NCBI RefSeq assembly: GCF_003387075.1
Contig: NZ_QUMQ01000001.1
Span: forward strand, 7,936,001 to 8,000,000
Origin: Asanoa ferruginea
Lineage (GTDB): Bacteria; Actinomycetota; Actinomycetes; Mycobacteriales; Micromonosporaceae
Direction of reading: 5' to 3'
Length of the DNA stretch: 64,000 bases
The position numbers were made by a program, and so were the translations under genes. The notes below the pieces were generated by a model that saw only the letters and a program-made list of their open reading frames with translations, was not told where the DNA came from and made no database searches. Position 1 is the stretch's first letter; each line of letters starts with the position of its first letter. This document shows, piece after piece, positions 49,046 through 58,050 of this stretch.

Positions 49046-50100
49046 CAGAGCGACTTGGGCATGCCGAAGCGCTCGAACAACGAGGAATCGGCGAACAGGG
49101 CCAGCTCGCCGATCGCCCCGCGGTCGACCGTGAGCACGCCGATCCCGAAGGGCTGGAACTCGTCGGCGTCGGCGGCGCGCTGGTAGAGCGCGAACGCGGG
49201 CTGACGGTTGGCCCAGGTGGGCAGCAGGCGCCAGCCGCGGCCGCGGGCGTCGAAGACGTGGGTGCGGAAGAAATGCTCGATGGCCTCGATGCCAGCGAAC
49301 CAGGTGAGCCGCGGCGGCATGACCAGTCGGGCGTCGTCGCGCAGCAGGGTGACCAGCGCGGTCGTGTCGGTGCGCTCCCAGGCCTCGACCAGCCGGTGCA
49401 GCAGCGCCTTCTCGGTGGCGGCGGCCGTCACCCGGTCACGCGCCAGCCAGTCGTCGCGATCGGGTGGCACGTGCGCGGCGAGCCCGGCGTGGGCGCGTTG
49501 CAGCGCGCTGTTGACGGCGGCCGTCGTCATCTCCAGCGTGGTCGCGGTGTCTTTCGCCGACCAGTCGAGCACGTCGCGCAGGATCAACACGGCCCGTTGG
49601 CGCGCCGGGAGCCGCTGGATGGCGGCCAGGAACGCCAGCTCGATCGTCTCCTTGGCCGCCACGGCGACCTCGGGCTCGGCCTCGGCGGGTGCCGGGACGG
49701 CGAGCAGCCGGTCGGGGTAGGGCTGCAACCAGGCGACCTCGGTCGGCGGCCGGGTGGGCTCGCTGCCGAGGTCGGCCGGACCCGCGACGTCGGTCGGCCA
49801 GAGCCGCGACTTGCGGCGCCGCAGCATGTCGAGGCAGGCGTTGGTCGCGATGCCGTAGAGCCAGGCCCGGAACGACGCGCGGCCCGCGAAGGTGTCGAGG
49901 CGGGCCCAGGCGCGCAGGAACGTCTCCTGGACCGCGTCTTCGGCGTCTTCGATCGAGCCGAGCATGCGGTAGCAGTGCACGTTGAGCTCACGGCGGTGCG
50001 GCTCGGTCAACTGCTCGAAGGCGACCTGGTCACCCTCGCCTGCTTCCTTCACACGATAATCATCCACGGCGGTATGACGCTTTCCGCGCCGCCGACTCAT
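49045..50100 (-). CDS. ECF sigma factor with C-terminal SnoaL-like domain (SigG/SigX5 type)
   Basis: 351 aa. Region 2 HRRELNVHCYRMLGSIEDAEDAVQETFLRAW and FRAWLYGIATNACLDMLRRR; region 4 AIQRLPARQRAVLILRDVLDWSAKDTATTLEMTTAAVNSALQRAH; then a C-terminal NTF2/SnoaL-like domain (about 230-351) ending LFERFGMP. This is the TIGR02960/SigX5 group, related to M. tuberculosis SigG, which has no classic anti-sigma and is thought to be controlled by its own C-terminal domain. ATG 50100 overlaps the kinase stop (4 nt). Confidence 0.92.
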   Translation of the reverse strand: MSRRRGKRHTAVDDYRVKEAGEGDQVAFEQLTEPHRRELNVHCYRMLGSIEDAEDAVQETFLRAWARLDTFAGRASFRAWLYGIATNACLDMLRRRKSRLWPTDVAGPADLGSEPTRPPTEVAWLQPYPDRLLAVPAPAEAEPEVAVAAKETIELAFLAAIQRLPARQRAVLILRDVLDWSAKDTATTLEMTTAAVNSALQRAHAGLAAHVPPDRDDWLARDRVTAAATEKALLHRLVEAWERTDTTALVTLLRDDARLVMPPRLTWFAGIEAIEHFFRTHVFDARGRGWRLLPTWANRQPAFALYQRAADADEFQPFGIGVLTVDRGAIGELALFADSSLFERFGMPKSL

Positions 50101-50906
50101 CGCTCCGCGGCGAACACGTGGTCGAAGGCGGCGCGGGCGTTGATCGCATACCGGTCGCGACCCTCGGTCAGGCCGTAGTGCAGGTCTTCGAGCGTGCCGC
50201 AGCGGGCGAAGAACAGCGCCCGGTCGTCGACGGGCCCGACCTGCGGCCCGAGGTCCCGAAAGAGGCGGCCCAGGTCGTGCGCCGGCTCGGTGCGGGCGGC
50301 ATCGGTCCAGTCGATGACGCCGGTGAGGGTCCGGGTCTCGGGATCGACCAGGACGTGCTCGATGCCCAGGTCGTTATGACAGAAGACCGGTTGGCCGGTG
50401 TACGGAGGAGGAGGTTCCTGACTCAGGAACAGCTCGACGGCCCGCTGGTGGGCGGCCGGGATCTCCGCCCGGATGTCGGCGAACTCCGAGCGGGCCTCGT
50501 CCAGCCACTCGCTCGGTGGGGCGTCGTCGACCGGGCCGACCGGGATCGCCGCGATGTCGCGCATGAGCTGCCGGAGGGCGCCGACCACGGTCGCGGCCAC
50601 CCGGCTCGGCTCGGGCAGACCGGCGGCGGGGGTGCCGGGGAGCTTGCGGTAGACCATCAGCCCGGCGCTCGCGTCGACCAGGATCGGCTCCGGCACCGGG
50701 ACGGTCGTCGCCGCGCGTACCGCGGCGAGGATCTCCGCCTCGCCCGACATTTCGGAAATGTCGGGCGAGCGAGCCACGCGAACGACGAGATCGGTGTTCA
50801 CCTCGTACGCCAGATGGTCGAAACCACTGCCCAACGGTCGCACTGTGTGCACGTCGAGCGACGGCCAGTGCCGATCGAGCAGTCGCCGCACGCTGTCGAA
50901 CTCCAT
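50097..50906 (-). CDS. aminoglycoside/macrolide-phosphotransferase-fold protein
   Basis: 269 aa. N-lobe LAYEVNTDLVVRVARSP, then the catalytic loop CHNDLGIEHVLV and VIDWTDAARTEPAHDLG. The loop has His-Asn-Asp and a His where HxDxxxxN would have Asn, a variation seen in some macrolide-phosphotransferase relatives. Substrate unknown. Four-base overlap with the sigma gene downstream, 26 nt after the small membrane protein upstream. Confidence 0.85.
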   Translation of the reverse strand: MEFDSVRRLLDRHWPSLDVHTVRPLGSGFDHLAYEVNTDLVVRVARSPDISEMSGEAEILAAVRAATTVPVPEPILVDASAGLMVYRKLPGTPAAGLPEPSRVAATVVGALRQLMRDIAAIPVGPVDDAPPSEWLDEARSEFADIRAEIPAAHQRAVELFLSQEPPPPYTGQPVFCHNDLGIEHVLVDPETRTLTGVIDWTDAARTEPAHDLGRLFRDLGPQVGPVDDRALFFARCGTLEDLHYGLTEGRDRYAINARAAFDHVFAAER

Positions 50907-50932
50907 GCTGTGCTCTCTATCAGAGGGCAGCG

Positions 50933-51157
50933 CTAATCAGCACCGCGTCGCCGCACCAGCAGCAGGAGGATCGACAGCACGAGCAGGCCGCCACACACGC
51001 TCAGCCCCGCGAAGTAGAGCACCGGGCCGCCGAGCCGGTGGTCCGGGTCGCCTCCCAGCATCGCGACGAAGACGCCCGCCATCGACAACGCCGTCAGCCA
51101 GAGAAGGTATCGGGGCAGCCGGAGCAGCGCTCGGGCTCGGATCACGCCATCCCCCAC
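50933..51157 (-). CDS. two-helix small membrane protein
   Basis: 74 aa. Two hydrophobic helices (about 18-34 and 46-66) and a basic C-terminus RRRGAD. No family recognised. It is the first gene of the closely spaced minus-strand run kinase-sigma-cupin-SDR-MFS. ATG 51157. Confidence 0.6.
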   Translation of the reverse strand: MGDGVIRARALLRLPRYLLWLTALSMAGVFVAMLGGDPDHRLGGPVLYFAGLSVCGGLLVLSILLLLVRRRGAD

Positions 51158-51238
51158 TCATCGAATGCCGTCACCATAAGGCACGTCACCTGGAGTCGCA
51201 GGCTGCTGAGGGTGGCGCGGCTGGCAGGATGAGCCCCG

Positions 51239-52318
51239 ATGCTCGAAGTTCACCGCGGCCCTCCTGGTGGCGCGACCACCGCCCCGCCGGAGGCAGATCC
51301 AGGGGGCGGGCGGAAGCGGTGGCGCAAGCGGTCGCTGCGCGTGCTCGGCGTCCTGGTCGTCGTCGGCCTCGCGGCGTTCGGGCTGCGCGGCCGCCTGCCG
51401 GCCTGGGGCGATGTCAGCCACGCCGTCGCCGCCGCTGACCTGTGGTGGTTCCTCGTCGCCGCGCTGCTCCAGGTCGTCTCCATCGGCGCGTTCACGCTGC
51501 AACAGCGGGGCCTGCTCGGCGCCCTGGGCGTGCGGATCGGACGCGGCCACACCTTCGCGATCGTGCTGGCCAGCACGGCGATGTCGATCAGCCTGCCGGC
51601 CGGGCCGGTGGTCTCGGCGGCGTACGCGGTGCGCAGGTTCCAGCGGGCCGGTGCGACGCCGGAGGCGGCCACGGGCGTGATGGTCGTGTCCGGGCTGGCC
51701 TCCATCGGCGGGGTCGCCGCCCTGTATGCCGGTGTCGGTCTCGTCTTCGCGTTCGACGGCCCGGGCAAGTCGGTCGGCTGGCGGCCACTGGCCGTGGTCG
51801 CGGGCCTGCTGGTCGTGACGGTGGCGATGGTCCTGGTCGGGCGCCGGTACTGGGGCCGCGCACCGATCGCGGTGGCCGACAGAGGCAGCGCCGGCGCCGC
51901 CCGCCGCTACCTGCTGATGCTGCTCGGCTGGATCCGGTCGGCGTGGCATTCGGCGGCCGCGCTGACCTGGCTCGCCTGGGCCGGTGCCCTCGCCTGGTCC
52001 ACCGCCAAGTGGGTCGCCGACCTGCTGTCGTTCCTGGCCGTCGCACACGCCTTCCAGCTTCCGGTCAGCCTGCCGACCCTGACCGCCGTCTACATCAGCG
52101 TGCAGGTGGTCCGCCAGGTGCCGTTGACCCCCGGCGGCATCGGCGTCGTCGAGCTCGCGTTGACCGCCGGTCTGACGGCCGCCGGGGCCAGCAGCGCCGT
52201 CGCCGCCGCCGACGTGCTGATCTACCGCGTGCTCTCCTGCTGGCTGCTCATCCCGGTCGGTGGCATCGCCGCCTGGCTCCTCGTGCGACCACCTCGCCAG
52301 GCCGCCCTGCGGCCCTGA
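51239..52318 (+). CDS. lysylphosphatidylglycerol synthase-like (UPF0104) flippase-type membrane protein
   Basis: 359 aa. A basic cytoplasmic N-terminus is followed by about eight membrane spans; GPVVSAAYAVRRFQRAGATPEAATGVMVVSGL and YISVQVVRQVPLTPGGIGVVELALTAGL are the UPF0104/AglD signatures. It has only the membrane module, no lysyl-transferase domain, so a role in lipid or lipid-linked sugar translocation is more likely. ATG 51239. Divergent from the run at 51157. Confidence 0.85.
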   Translation: MLEVHRGPPGGATTAPPEADPGGGRKRWRKRSLRVLGVLVVVGLAAFGLRGRLPAWGDVSHAVAAADLWWFLVAALLQVVSIGAFTLQQRGLLGALGVRIGRGHTFAIVLASTAMSISLPAGPVVSAAYAVRRFQRAGATPEAATGVMVVSGLASIGGVAALYAGVGLVFAFDGPGKSVGWRPLAVVAGLLVVTVAMVLVGRRYWGRAPIAVADRGSAGAARRYLLMLLGWIRSAWHSAAALTWLAWAGALAWSTAKWVADLLSFLAVAHAFQLPVSLPTLTAVYISVQVVRQVPLTPGGIGVVELALTAGLTAAGASSAVAAADVLIYRVLSCWLLIPVGGIAAWLLVRPPRQAALRP

Positions 52319-52366
52319 TCACATCCACGGGCGTCACACACCCGGGCGCTGCCCCGTCCCCGGGGT

Positions 52367-53188
52367 ATGAGACGAATGATTCAGGCCATCGCCGTTCTGC
52401 TCGCAATGTTCACCCTGGCCGCGGGCTTCTGGGGGCTCATCGCGCCGTCCTCTTTCGCGTCGTTCGTGAACTTCCCGCCCGCTGAGCATTTCGTGCACGA
52501 CGTCGGCGCGTTCCAGCTCGGCCTCGGTGCGGCGCTGCTGCTCGGGCTCGTCTGGGCGGACGGGTTCACGGTGGGGCTGGGCGGCTACCTGGTCGGCAGC
52601 GTCGCGCACACCGTCTCGCACATCGCCGACCGCAACATCGGCGGCGCCACCGGTCAGACGGTGCTGATCGCCGTCTCGGCCGCGCTGGCCGCGGTCGCCC
52701 TCGTGGAACGGTGGCGCCAGCTCGGCTGGGTCCTGGGCCACGTCGACGGCGCGCCGGCACCGGCCTGGGCACCGTTCACCCGGCAGAAGACGGTCGCGCT
52801 GACGACATTCCGCCGGGACGGCACGCCGATCACCACACCGGTCAGCATCGTCGTGGCCGGCGAGCGGGCCTACGTGCGCAGCTTCCAGAAGGCCTGGAAG
52901 ACCCGCCGCATCCGCAACAACCCCGACGTCACGGTCGCGCCGTCGACCATTCGCGGCGTGCCGACCGGGCCCGCGGTGAACGCCGTCGCGCACCGGCTGA
53001 GCGGCGCGGAGCACGTCGCGGCGGCCCGCGCGCTGCGCGCCAAGTACCCGCTGCTGCACGGGGCGCTCGTGCCCATGATGCACCGGCTCGGACGCCGCAC
53101 GACCGGCCATACCGTCCACTTCGAACTCCGACCGGCGCACACCGAGGCCGACGAATCCCCGCTTGACCTCAACCGGGCTTCAGCTTGA
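52367..53188 (+). CDS. fusion: four-span membrane domain + PPOX-class F420-type oxidoreductase
   Basis: 273 aa. Residues 1-118 form four membrane helices with the DUF4345-like pattern (FWGLIAPSSFASFVNFP, GAFQLGLGAALLLGLVW, GGYLVGSVAHTVSHIADR). Residues about 125-262 form a PPOX/FMN-binding split barrel (FTRQKTVALTTFRRDGTPITTPVSIV, AYVRSFQKAWKTRRIRNNPDVTVAPST), as in F420-dependent PPOX proteins (TIGR03666 type). These usually occur as separate proteins. The reading frame is continuous with one start at ATG 52367, so it is a true fusion. Confidence 0.85.
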   Translation: MRRMIQAIAVLLAMFTLAAGFWGLIAPSSFASFVNFPPAEHFVHDVGAFQLGLGAALLLGLVWADGFTVGLGGYLVGSVAHTVSHIADRNIGGATGQTVLIAVSAALAAVALVERWRQLGWVLGHVDGAPAPAWAPFTRQKTVALTTFRRDGTPITTPVSIVVAGERAYVRSFQKAWKTRRIRNNPDVTVAPSTIRGVPTGPAVNAVAHRLSGAEHVAAARALRAKYPLLHGALVPMMHRLGRRTTGHTVHFELRPAHTEADESPLDLNRASA

Positions 53189-53222
53189 AGGCTTAGCGGG
53201 AGTCCGAGCGAAGGAGTGAGAC

Positions 53223-54185
53223 ATGCGCGCGATCCAGGTGGCGGAGTTCGGCGGGCCGGAGGTGCTGCGCCCGGTCGAGGTGCCGGACCCGGTCCCGGGG
53301 CCTGGCCAGGTCGTCGTCGGCATGGCGGCGGCAGACGTCATCCTCCTCGACAGCATGCTGCGCGGCGGCTGGGGCCAGGAGTTCTTCCCGCGGACGCTGC
53401 CCTACACGCCGGGCGGCGGCGGTGCGGGCGCCGTGCTCGCCACCGGCGACGGCGTGGACCCCGGTTGGATCGGTCGCCGGGTGGTGGTGCGGACCGGCAC
53501 CGGGTATGCCGAACACGTCGTCGCCGACCAGAGCGAGATTGTCCCGGTGCCCGACGGGCTCAGCATCGAGACAGCGGCGGCGCTGGTGCACGACGGCGTG
53601 ACCGCACTGAACTTCGACCGGCTGGGTGGGCCGGCGAAGGGCGAATGGGTGCTGGTGCTGGCCGCCGCGGGCGGGGCGGGATCGCTCCTGGTGCAACTGG
53701 CCGTCGACGCGGGTGCCCGGGTCGTGGCCGCCGCCTCCAGTGACCGCAAGCGTGAACTGGCCCGCGACCTGGGCGCCGAGGTGGTCGTCGACTACACGCG
53801 ACCGGACTGGATCGCACAGGTGCGAAAGTCGACCGGTGGCGGCGCCGCGCTGGTCTACGACGGTGCGGGCGGCCGTCTCGGAACGGCCGCGCTGGAGGCC
53901 GTCGCCGACGGCGGAACGTTCCTCACCTACGGCACCGGCGACGGGTTCGCCGCCCCCGACCCGGATGAGGCCGCGCGCCGAGACGTCCGGGTGCTCGAAC
54001 CGCTCCGGGCCGGGCCGCCCGATCAGGAGACCGTGCGCGAACTGCTGACATCGGCCCTCGATCGGGCGGCCCACGGCCACCTGCGACCGGCCATCACCGC
54101 GACGTATCCGTTGGAGCGGGCCGCCGACGCCCACCGTTCGCTGGAGGCGCGTACGACCGTCGGCAAGTCGCTGTTGTTGATCTAG
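53223..54185 (+). CDS. quinone-oxidoreductase-like MDR enzyme
   Basis: 320 aa zinc-independent medium-chain reductase. MRAIQVAEFGGPEVL, PYTPGGGGAG, LVHDGVTALNF and the NADPH motif LAAAGGAGSLLVQLA are typical of QOR/crotonase-like NADPH:quinone reductases. No zinc cysteines. AAGGAG site just before ATG 53223. Confidence 0.9.
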   Translation: MRAIQVAEFGGPEVLRPVEVPDPVPGPGQVVVGMAAADVILLDSMLRGGWGQEFFPRTLPYTPGGGGAGAVLATGDGVDPGWIGRRVVVRTGTGYAEHVVADQSEIVPVPDGLSIETAAALVHDGVTALNFDRLGGPAKGEWVLVLAAAGGAGSLLVQLAVDAGARVVAAASSDRKRELARDLGAEVVVDYTRPDWIAQVRKSTGGGAALVYDGAGGRLGTAALEAVADGGTFLTYGTGDGFAAPDPDEAARRDVRVLEPLRAGPPDQETVRELLTSALDRAAHGHLRPAITATYPLERAADAHRSLEARTTVGKSLLLI

Positions 54186-54260
54186 AGGTATCAATCGCGC
54201 TCCTCCCTCCTCCGCTGGACGGGACCCCGGTCAGGGGATCCCGACGAGAAGGGGGGAAAC

Positions 54261-55859
54261 GTGCGACGACGCATCATGACCGTATTGACCGCGTTGGCCG
54301 TCGTGACCGGGCTGTTCGTGGTGTTGAGCCCGCCGGCCAGCGCGGTGCCACTGGTCAACGCCAAGGTCACCGTCAACCGGATCAACGCCATCTCCAGTGA
54401 CGACGAAGGGCTCTGCGGCCGGGTCGACTGGTATGTCAAGGTCTGGATCAACGGGGTCGCGTTCAACAACGAGGACACCGAAGACCAGGACGACCGCGAG
54501 GGCATCGGCGACATCTCTCCCGACTGGGAGTTCTCCGTGCCCAACCTCGACGTCGCCACGCTGCCGCAGCGCGACGGCGCGGCGTTCCTGCCCATCGTGG
54601 TCGAGGCCTGGGACGAGGACGGCGGGTTCTGTCTCGGCGACAACCAGTACGACGTCTCGCCGACCGCCACGACCGCACTGCTCGCCGACGTCCGCGTCGC
54701 ACCGTGCGACGTGTCGGTGGAGGGTGGCGACCCGATCGCCTGCGGCACGCCGATCGTGCGCTCCGGCAACGGCGACGATCGCGCCGAGCTCACCGTGACC
54801 GTCGCGGTCGATCCGCCGGCCAGCGCGCCCGGGCTGCGGATCCGCTGCACGCACACGCCCGCGTGGCCACAGCCGGGCGAGACCGTCACCATCACCGCCA
54901 CCGCGCTCGACGGCGCGCTCAACCCGACAGTGGTACCCAACGCGCTGGAGATCTGGCTCTCCCCCACCGATCGGGAGGTGCGCTCCGGCGTCGGCAGCTT
55001 CACCCGGACCCTCACCGCGGCGACACCCAGTTTCACGTATGGCTGCCGGCTCACGGTGGCGGCCACGACGATCTTCTCCGGCTGGCGCCGCACCACCGTG
55101 GGTGATCCGACGCCCAACTTTACGTTCCCCAAGCCCGCGGTGCCGATCTCCTACACCGGCGGGCAGGGCAGCCGGATCGACGTCGTGTTCATCGCCGACC
55201 GGGACACCTACACCGGCCCGGGGCCGGTCGGGCTCAACCCGATGTTCCAGGCCGACGTCGCCCTGGCGATCAACACCGGGATGTACGGGTTCGATCCCTA
55301 CCTGACCAACCAGGACCTGTTCAACTTCTGGATCCTCCAGGACAACACCGGTAAGTCCATGGACTTCGGCACCGGCGACGACCATGAACTCCCGGTGTTG
55401 TGGGACGAGATCTTCGCCTTCGCCGACGTCGGCGTGATCCTGCACCGCAAGGCCGCGCAGCGCGACTTCGGGATGCCCGACGACCACATCGCCGCCGTCA
55501 ACCTCGCCCGGTCCGACGCGATGGGCGTGGTCCGGCATGAGATCGGGCACGTGCCGTTCGGGCTGGCCGACGAATACTGCTGCGACGCCGCCTACTTCTA
55601 CAACGAGGTCGCGCCGAACGTCTACGAGGACCTGACCGGCGACGAGGGCTGCGACACCGACGCGCCCAACCTCGGCCGGGTGCGCGACGCGTGCCGGGCG
55701 CTCGAAGAGGACGGCGACGTCTACTACACCTCCGAGCCCGGCGACCTCACCCCCGGACTCATGAACGACGACGTCATGAACGACAACGGTCCGCCGAACG
55801 CGGCCGACATCCGACGCTTCAACCTGATCTTCGGCGACTGCCGCATCGCGAAGTGCTGA
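54261..55859 (+). CDS. secreted M64-family metallopeptidase
   Basis: 532 aa. Signal peptide (MRRRIMTVLTALAVVTGLFVVLSPPASA), an N-terminal region of about 280 residues with several Cys and a carbohydrate-binding-like look (CGRVDWYVKVWING), then the M64 peptidase domain: RIDVVFIADRDTYT, and the zinc site HEIGHVPFGLADEY with His426, Glu427, His430 and the third ligand Asp in the LADEY block. M64 contains the IgA-specific peptidase of Clostridium; in soil actinomycetes substrates are unknown. GTG 54261 with a GGGGGG site. Co-transcribed with the next gene. Confidence 0.88.
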   Translation: MRRRIMTVLTALAVVTGLFVVLSPPASAVPLVNAKVTVNRINAISSDDEGLCGRVDWYVKVWINGVAFNNEDTEDQDDREGIGDISPDWEFSVPNLDVATLPQRDGAAFLPIVVEAWDEDGGFCLGDNQYDVSPTATTALLADVRVAPCDVSVEGGDPIACGTPIVRSGNGDDRAELTVTVAVDPPASAPGLRIRCTHTPAWPQPGETVTITATALDGALNPTVVPNALEIWLSPTDREVRSGVGSFTRTLTAATPSFTYGCRLTVAATTIFSGWRRTTVGDPTPNFTFPKPAVPISYTGGQGSRIDVVFIADRDTYTGPGPVGLNPMFQADVALAINTGMYGFDPYLTNQDLFNFWILQDNTGKSMDFGTGDDHELPVLWDEIFAFADVGVILHRKAAQRDFGMPDDHIAAVNLARSDAMGVVRHEIGHVPFGLADEYCCDAAYFYNEVAPNVYEDLTGDEGCDTDAPNLGRVRDACRALEEDGDVYYTSEPGDLTPGLMNDDVMNDNGPPNAADIRRFNLIFGDCRIAKC

Positions 55860-55873
55860 GAGGAGAGACCGAG

Positions 55874-57169
55874 ATGGTACGCAAAATCGTGCTCGCGGCG
55901 GCCGCCGGACTCCTGCTGGTGGCCGGGGCCGCCGGCAGCAGCGCCTTCGCCGACCCCACTCCGCCGCCGGACCCGGCGACGATCCCCGTGCCCACCTTCG
56001 ACTTCGACGCCGACCCGGCCAAGGCGCTCGTCGCGCGGGTCCGCTTCGACAGCCGCACCCAGGCACACGTCGAGTCGACCAGGGTCACCACCTCGCGGGC
56101 GCGCGGCCACTCCGGTGAGCCGCCGATCCTGCGCCTGCGGCTGACCGACGTGGATGGCAACGAGATCGACCGCATCAACGCCTGGAGTCCACTGTGGCGC
56201 CTCGACGGTGGACCCAACGGCAGCAAGGCGGTCCGCTCCAGCGGCACCGGCAACTTCATCGTGCCGTTCAGCCCGGCGCTGGCCGCGATGACCGTCACCG
56301 ACGTACGCCTCAACCAGCAGATTGTGACCGTCGACCTGGCCGCGCCGATCCGGGCGTTCTGTGCGGGGAACCCGGCCGACCCGGACTGCCGGGAGAGCGA
56401 CCTGGCGGTGACGGCGGTCGAGCCGTCGGCACCGCTGTTCGGCGTTCTCGGTCAGCCGATCCAGGTGACGGTGGCCAGCGCCGTCGCCAACAACGGCCCG
56501 GATGGGCCGAGCGACGCGCGGGTACGCCGGGAGGTGTCGGCCGGCCCCGGCCTGACCATCGCCGACGGCGCGCCGGTCACCACGGACGTGCCGGTAGCGC
56601 TCGGCACGCCACAACGGCTGACCAGGACGTACACCGTCACCTGCACGCAGCCCGGCACGGTCAACCTCACGGCGACCACCCGGGTGACGCCCAAGCTGCC
56701 GTCGGTCGTCGACGCCCAGCCGGCCAACGATGTGCGTTCGGCGACGCTCGGGGTGACCTGCGCGGTGCCGGCCACCATCAACATCAAGCCCGGCAGCGCC
56801 GAGAACGTCGTCAACCTCAACAACGGCGTCCTCCCGGTCGGCGTGCTGACCACGACGGCCGGCGAGTACGGCAACCCGGTCGCGATCGACGCGACCACGA
56901 TCGACTGGTCGACACTGCGGCTCGGGTCGCCGTCCCGGATCCTGGCCGGCGTCGGCGCGCGCGAGAAGCACGGCCGCATCCACCCGGAGAACGTCGAGGA
57001 GATGGACGAGCACCGGCGCGACCAGGACACCGACGCGATGCTGCACTTCGACCCGAAGACCGACGGGCTCGCGGTGGGTGACACCAGCGCCTGTGTCTAC
57101 GGACGCCTGCGAGTGGCCGGCGCCATGGTGGCGTTCTACGGCTGCGACCGCGTGTCGGTCCGGCCGTAG
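55874..57169 (+). CDS. secreted protein with CARDB-like and IKPGS domains
   Basis: 431 aa. Signal peptide ending AFADP; a beta-rich region; a CARDB-like module (about 178-300; SDLAVTAVEPSAP); and a C-terminal domain starting INIKPGSAENVVNLNNGVLPVGVLTT, the INIKPGS-type repeat domain found in many exported bacterial proteins. Starts 14 nt after the M64 peptidase with AGGAGAG, so the two secreted proteins are made together; it may be a partner, inhibitor or substrate of the peptidase (inference). Confidence 0.8.
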   Translation: MVRKIVLAAAAGLLLVAGAAGSSAFADPTPPPDPATIPVPTFDFDADPAKALVARVRFDSRTQAHVESTRVTTSRARGHSGEPPILRLRLTDVDGNEIDRINAWSPLWRLDGGPNGSKAVRSSGTGNFIVPFSPALAAMTVTDVRLNQQIVTVDLAAPIRAFCAGNPADPDCRESDLAVTAVEPSAPLFGVLGQPIQVTVASAVANNGPDGPSDARVRREVSAGPGLTIADGAPVTTDVPVALGTPQRLTRTYTVTCTQPGTVNLTATTRVTPKLPSVVDAQPANDVRSATLGVTCAVPATINIKPGSAENVVNLNNGVLPVGVLTTTAGEYGNPVAIDATTIDWSTLRLGSPSRILAGVGAREKHGRIHPENVEEMDEHRRDQDTDAMLHFDPKTDGLAVGDTSACVYGRLRVAGAMVAFYGCDRVSVRP

Positions 57170-57171
57170 GC

Positions 57172-57210
57172 GAACGCCCGCCCGGGGCCTGCGGTCCCGG
57201 GCGGGCGTTC
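57172..57210. terminator. strong bidirectional terminator
   Basis: GAACGCCCGCCCGGG (57172-57186) pairs perfectly over 15 bp with CCCGGGCGGGCGTTC (57196-57210) around a 9-nt loop. It lies between convergent genes and touches the stop codon of the small membrane protein at 57209. Confidence 0.9.
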
Positions 57211-57370
57211 ACGGTCGGTTGGCGGCCTGCCAGTGCCGGTAGAGGGCGCGCGCGCCGATCGCCACCGCGCCGAGGACGAGCATGATCCCGATCGCGACGA
57301 GGCTCGGCGCTAGGAAAATGACTGCGACGCCAACAGCGGCGAGGACGAGCGTGACGGCGAGAGTCTTCAC
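57209..57370 (-). CDS. small two-helix membrane protein
   Basis: 53 aa, almost entirely two hydrophobic helices (LAVTLVLAAVGVAVIFLAP, AIGIMLVLGAVAIGARAL), ending in a basic/aromatic RHWQAANRP. GTG 57370 is 17 nt after the stop of the dehydrogenase gene upstream on the same strand, so it is probably in that operon. No family recognised. Confidence 0.55.
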   Translation of the reverse strand: MKTLAVTLVLAAVGVAVIFLAPSLVAIGIMLVLGAVAIGARALYRHWQAANRP

Positions 57371-57387
57371 GAGCCGTTCAACGCGGG

Positions 57388-58050
57388 TCAGGGCCGGGCG
57401 GTCGCGGGTGCGGCTCCGAGGGCGTCCAGTGTGGACAGCAGTTCGGCCCGGGTGAGGTTGGCCCCGAAGATGTCCGACGAGCCCGGCTGCAACACCCGGC
57501 CCGCGCTGAGCGGATGCAGGGCCAGCGGGTCGAAGCCCATCGCGTCGACCAGCTCCGCCGCCACCTGCACCACCGCCGGATCGTCGCCGGCCACCGCCAG
57601 CGCGCGGCGTTGCGGGTCGCCGGGCGGCAGGGCCCACGCGTCGAGCTCGTGGTAGCCCATGTGGTTGAACGACTTCACCAGGTGCTCGGCGCCGAGGACC
57701 TCGCGGACGATCTCGCTCGAGCTGCGGGTGGCGCCCTCGAACGCGGCCAGGGTGCCGTCGACCGGCGGCCAGTAGTTCATCGCGTCGACCACGATCCGCC
57801 CCTTCAGCGCGGCCGTGGGCACCGAGCTCAAGCGAGCCAGCGGCACCGCCACCACCACGATGTCGGCGCTGCGGGCGGCGTCGGCGCCGGTCATCGGGAC
57901 CGCCCCGGGTGCCAGCACGTCGACGATCATGCCGAGGGCGGCCGGGTCGCCGGAGCCGGCGATGGCCGTCGGCCGGCCGGCGGCGACGCTCAGCCGGGCC
58001 AGGACGGTGCCGACCTTGCCGGCACCGAGCACGGCGACGCGCCCGCTCAT
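57388..58050 (-). CDS. F420:NADP-reductase-like dinucleotide-binding protein
   Basis: 220 aa. Rossmann start RVAVLGAGKVGTVLARL, VVVAVPLARLSS, the IVVDAMNYWPP block and LVKSFNHMGYHEL match the NADPH-dependent F420 reductase/NAD(P)-binding DUF group. ATG 58050 overlaps the LLM stop (ATGA). Partnering with an LLM-class enzyme suggests it may recycle the cofactor (inference). Confidence 0.85.
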   Translation of the reverse strand: MSGRVAVLGAGKVGTVLARLSVAAGRPTAIAGSGDPAALGMIVDVLAPGAVPMTGADAARSADIVVVAVPLARLSSVPTAALKGRIVVDAMNYWPPVDGTLAAFEGATRSSSEIVREVLGAEHLVKSFNHMGYHELDAWALPPGDPQRRALAVAGDDPAVVQVAAELVDAMGFDPLALHPLSAGRVLQPGSSDIFGANLTRAELLSTLDALGAAPATARP

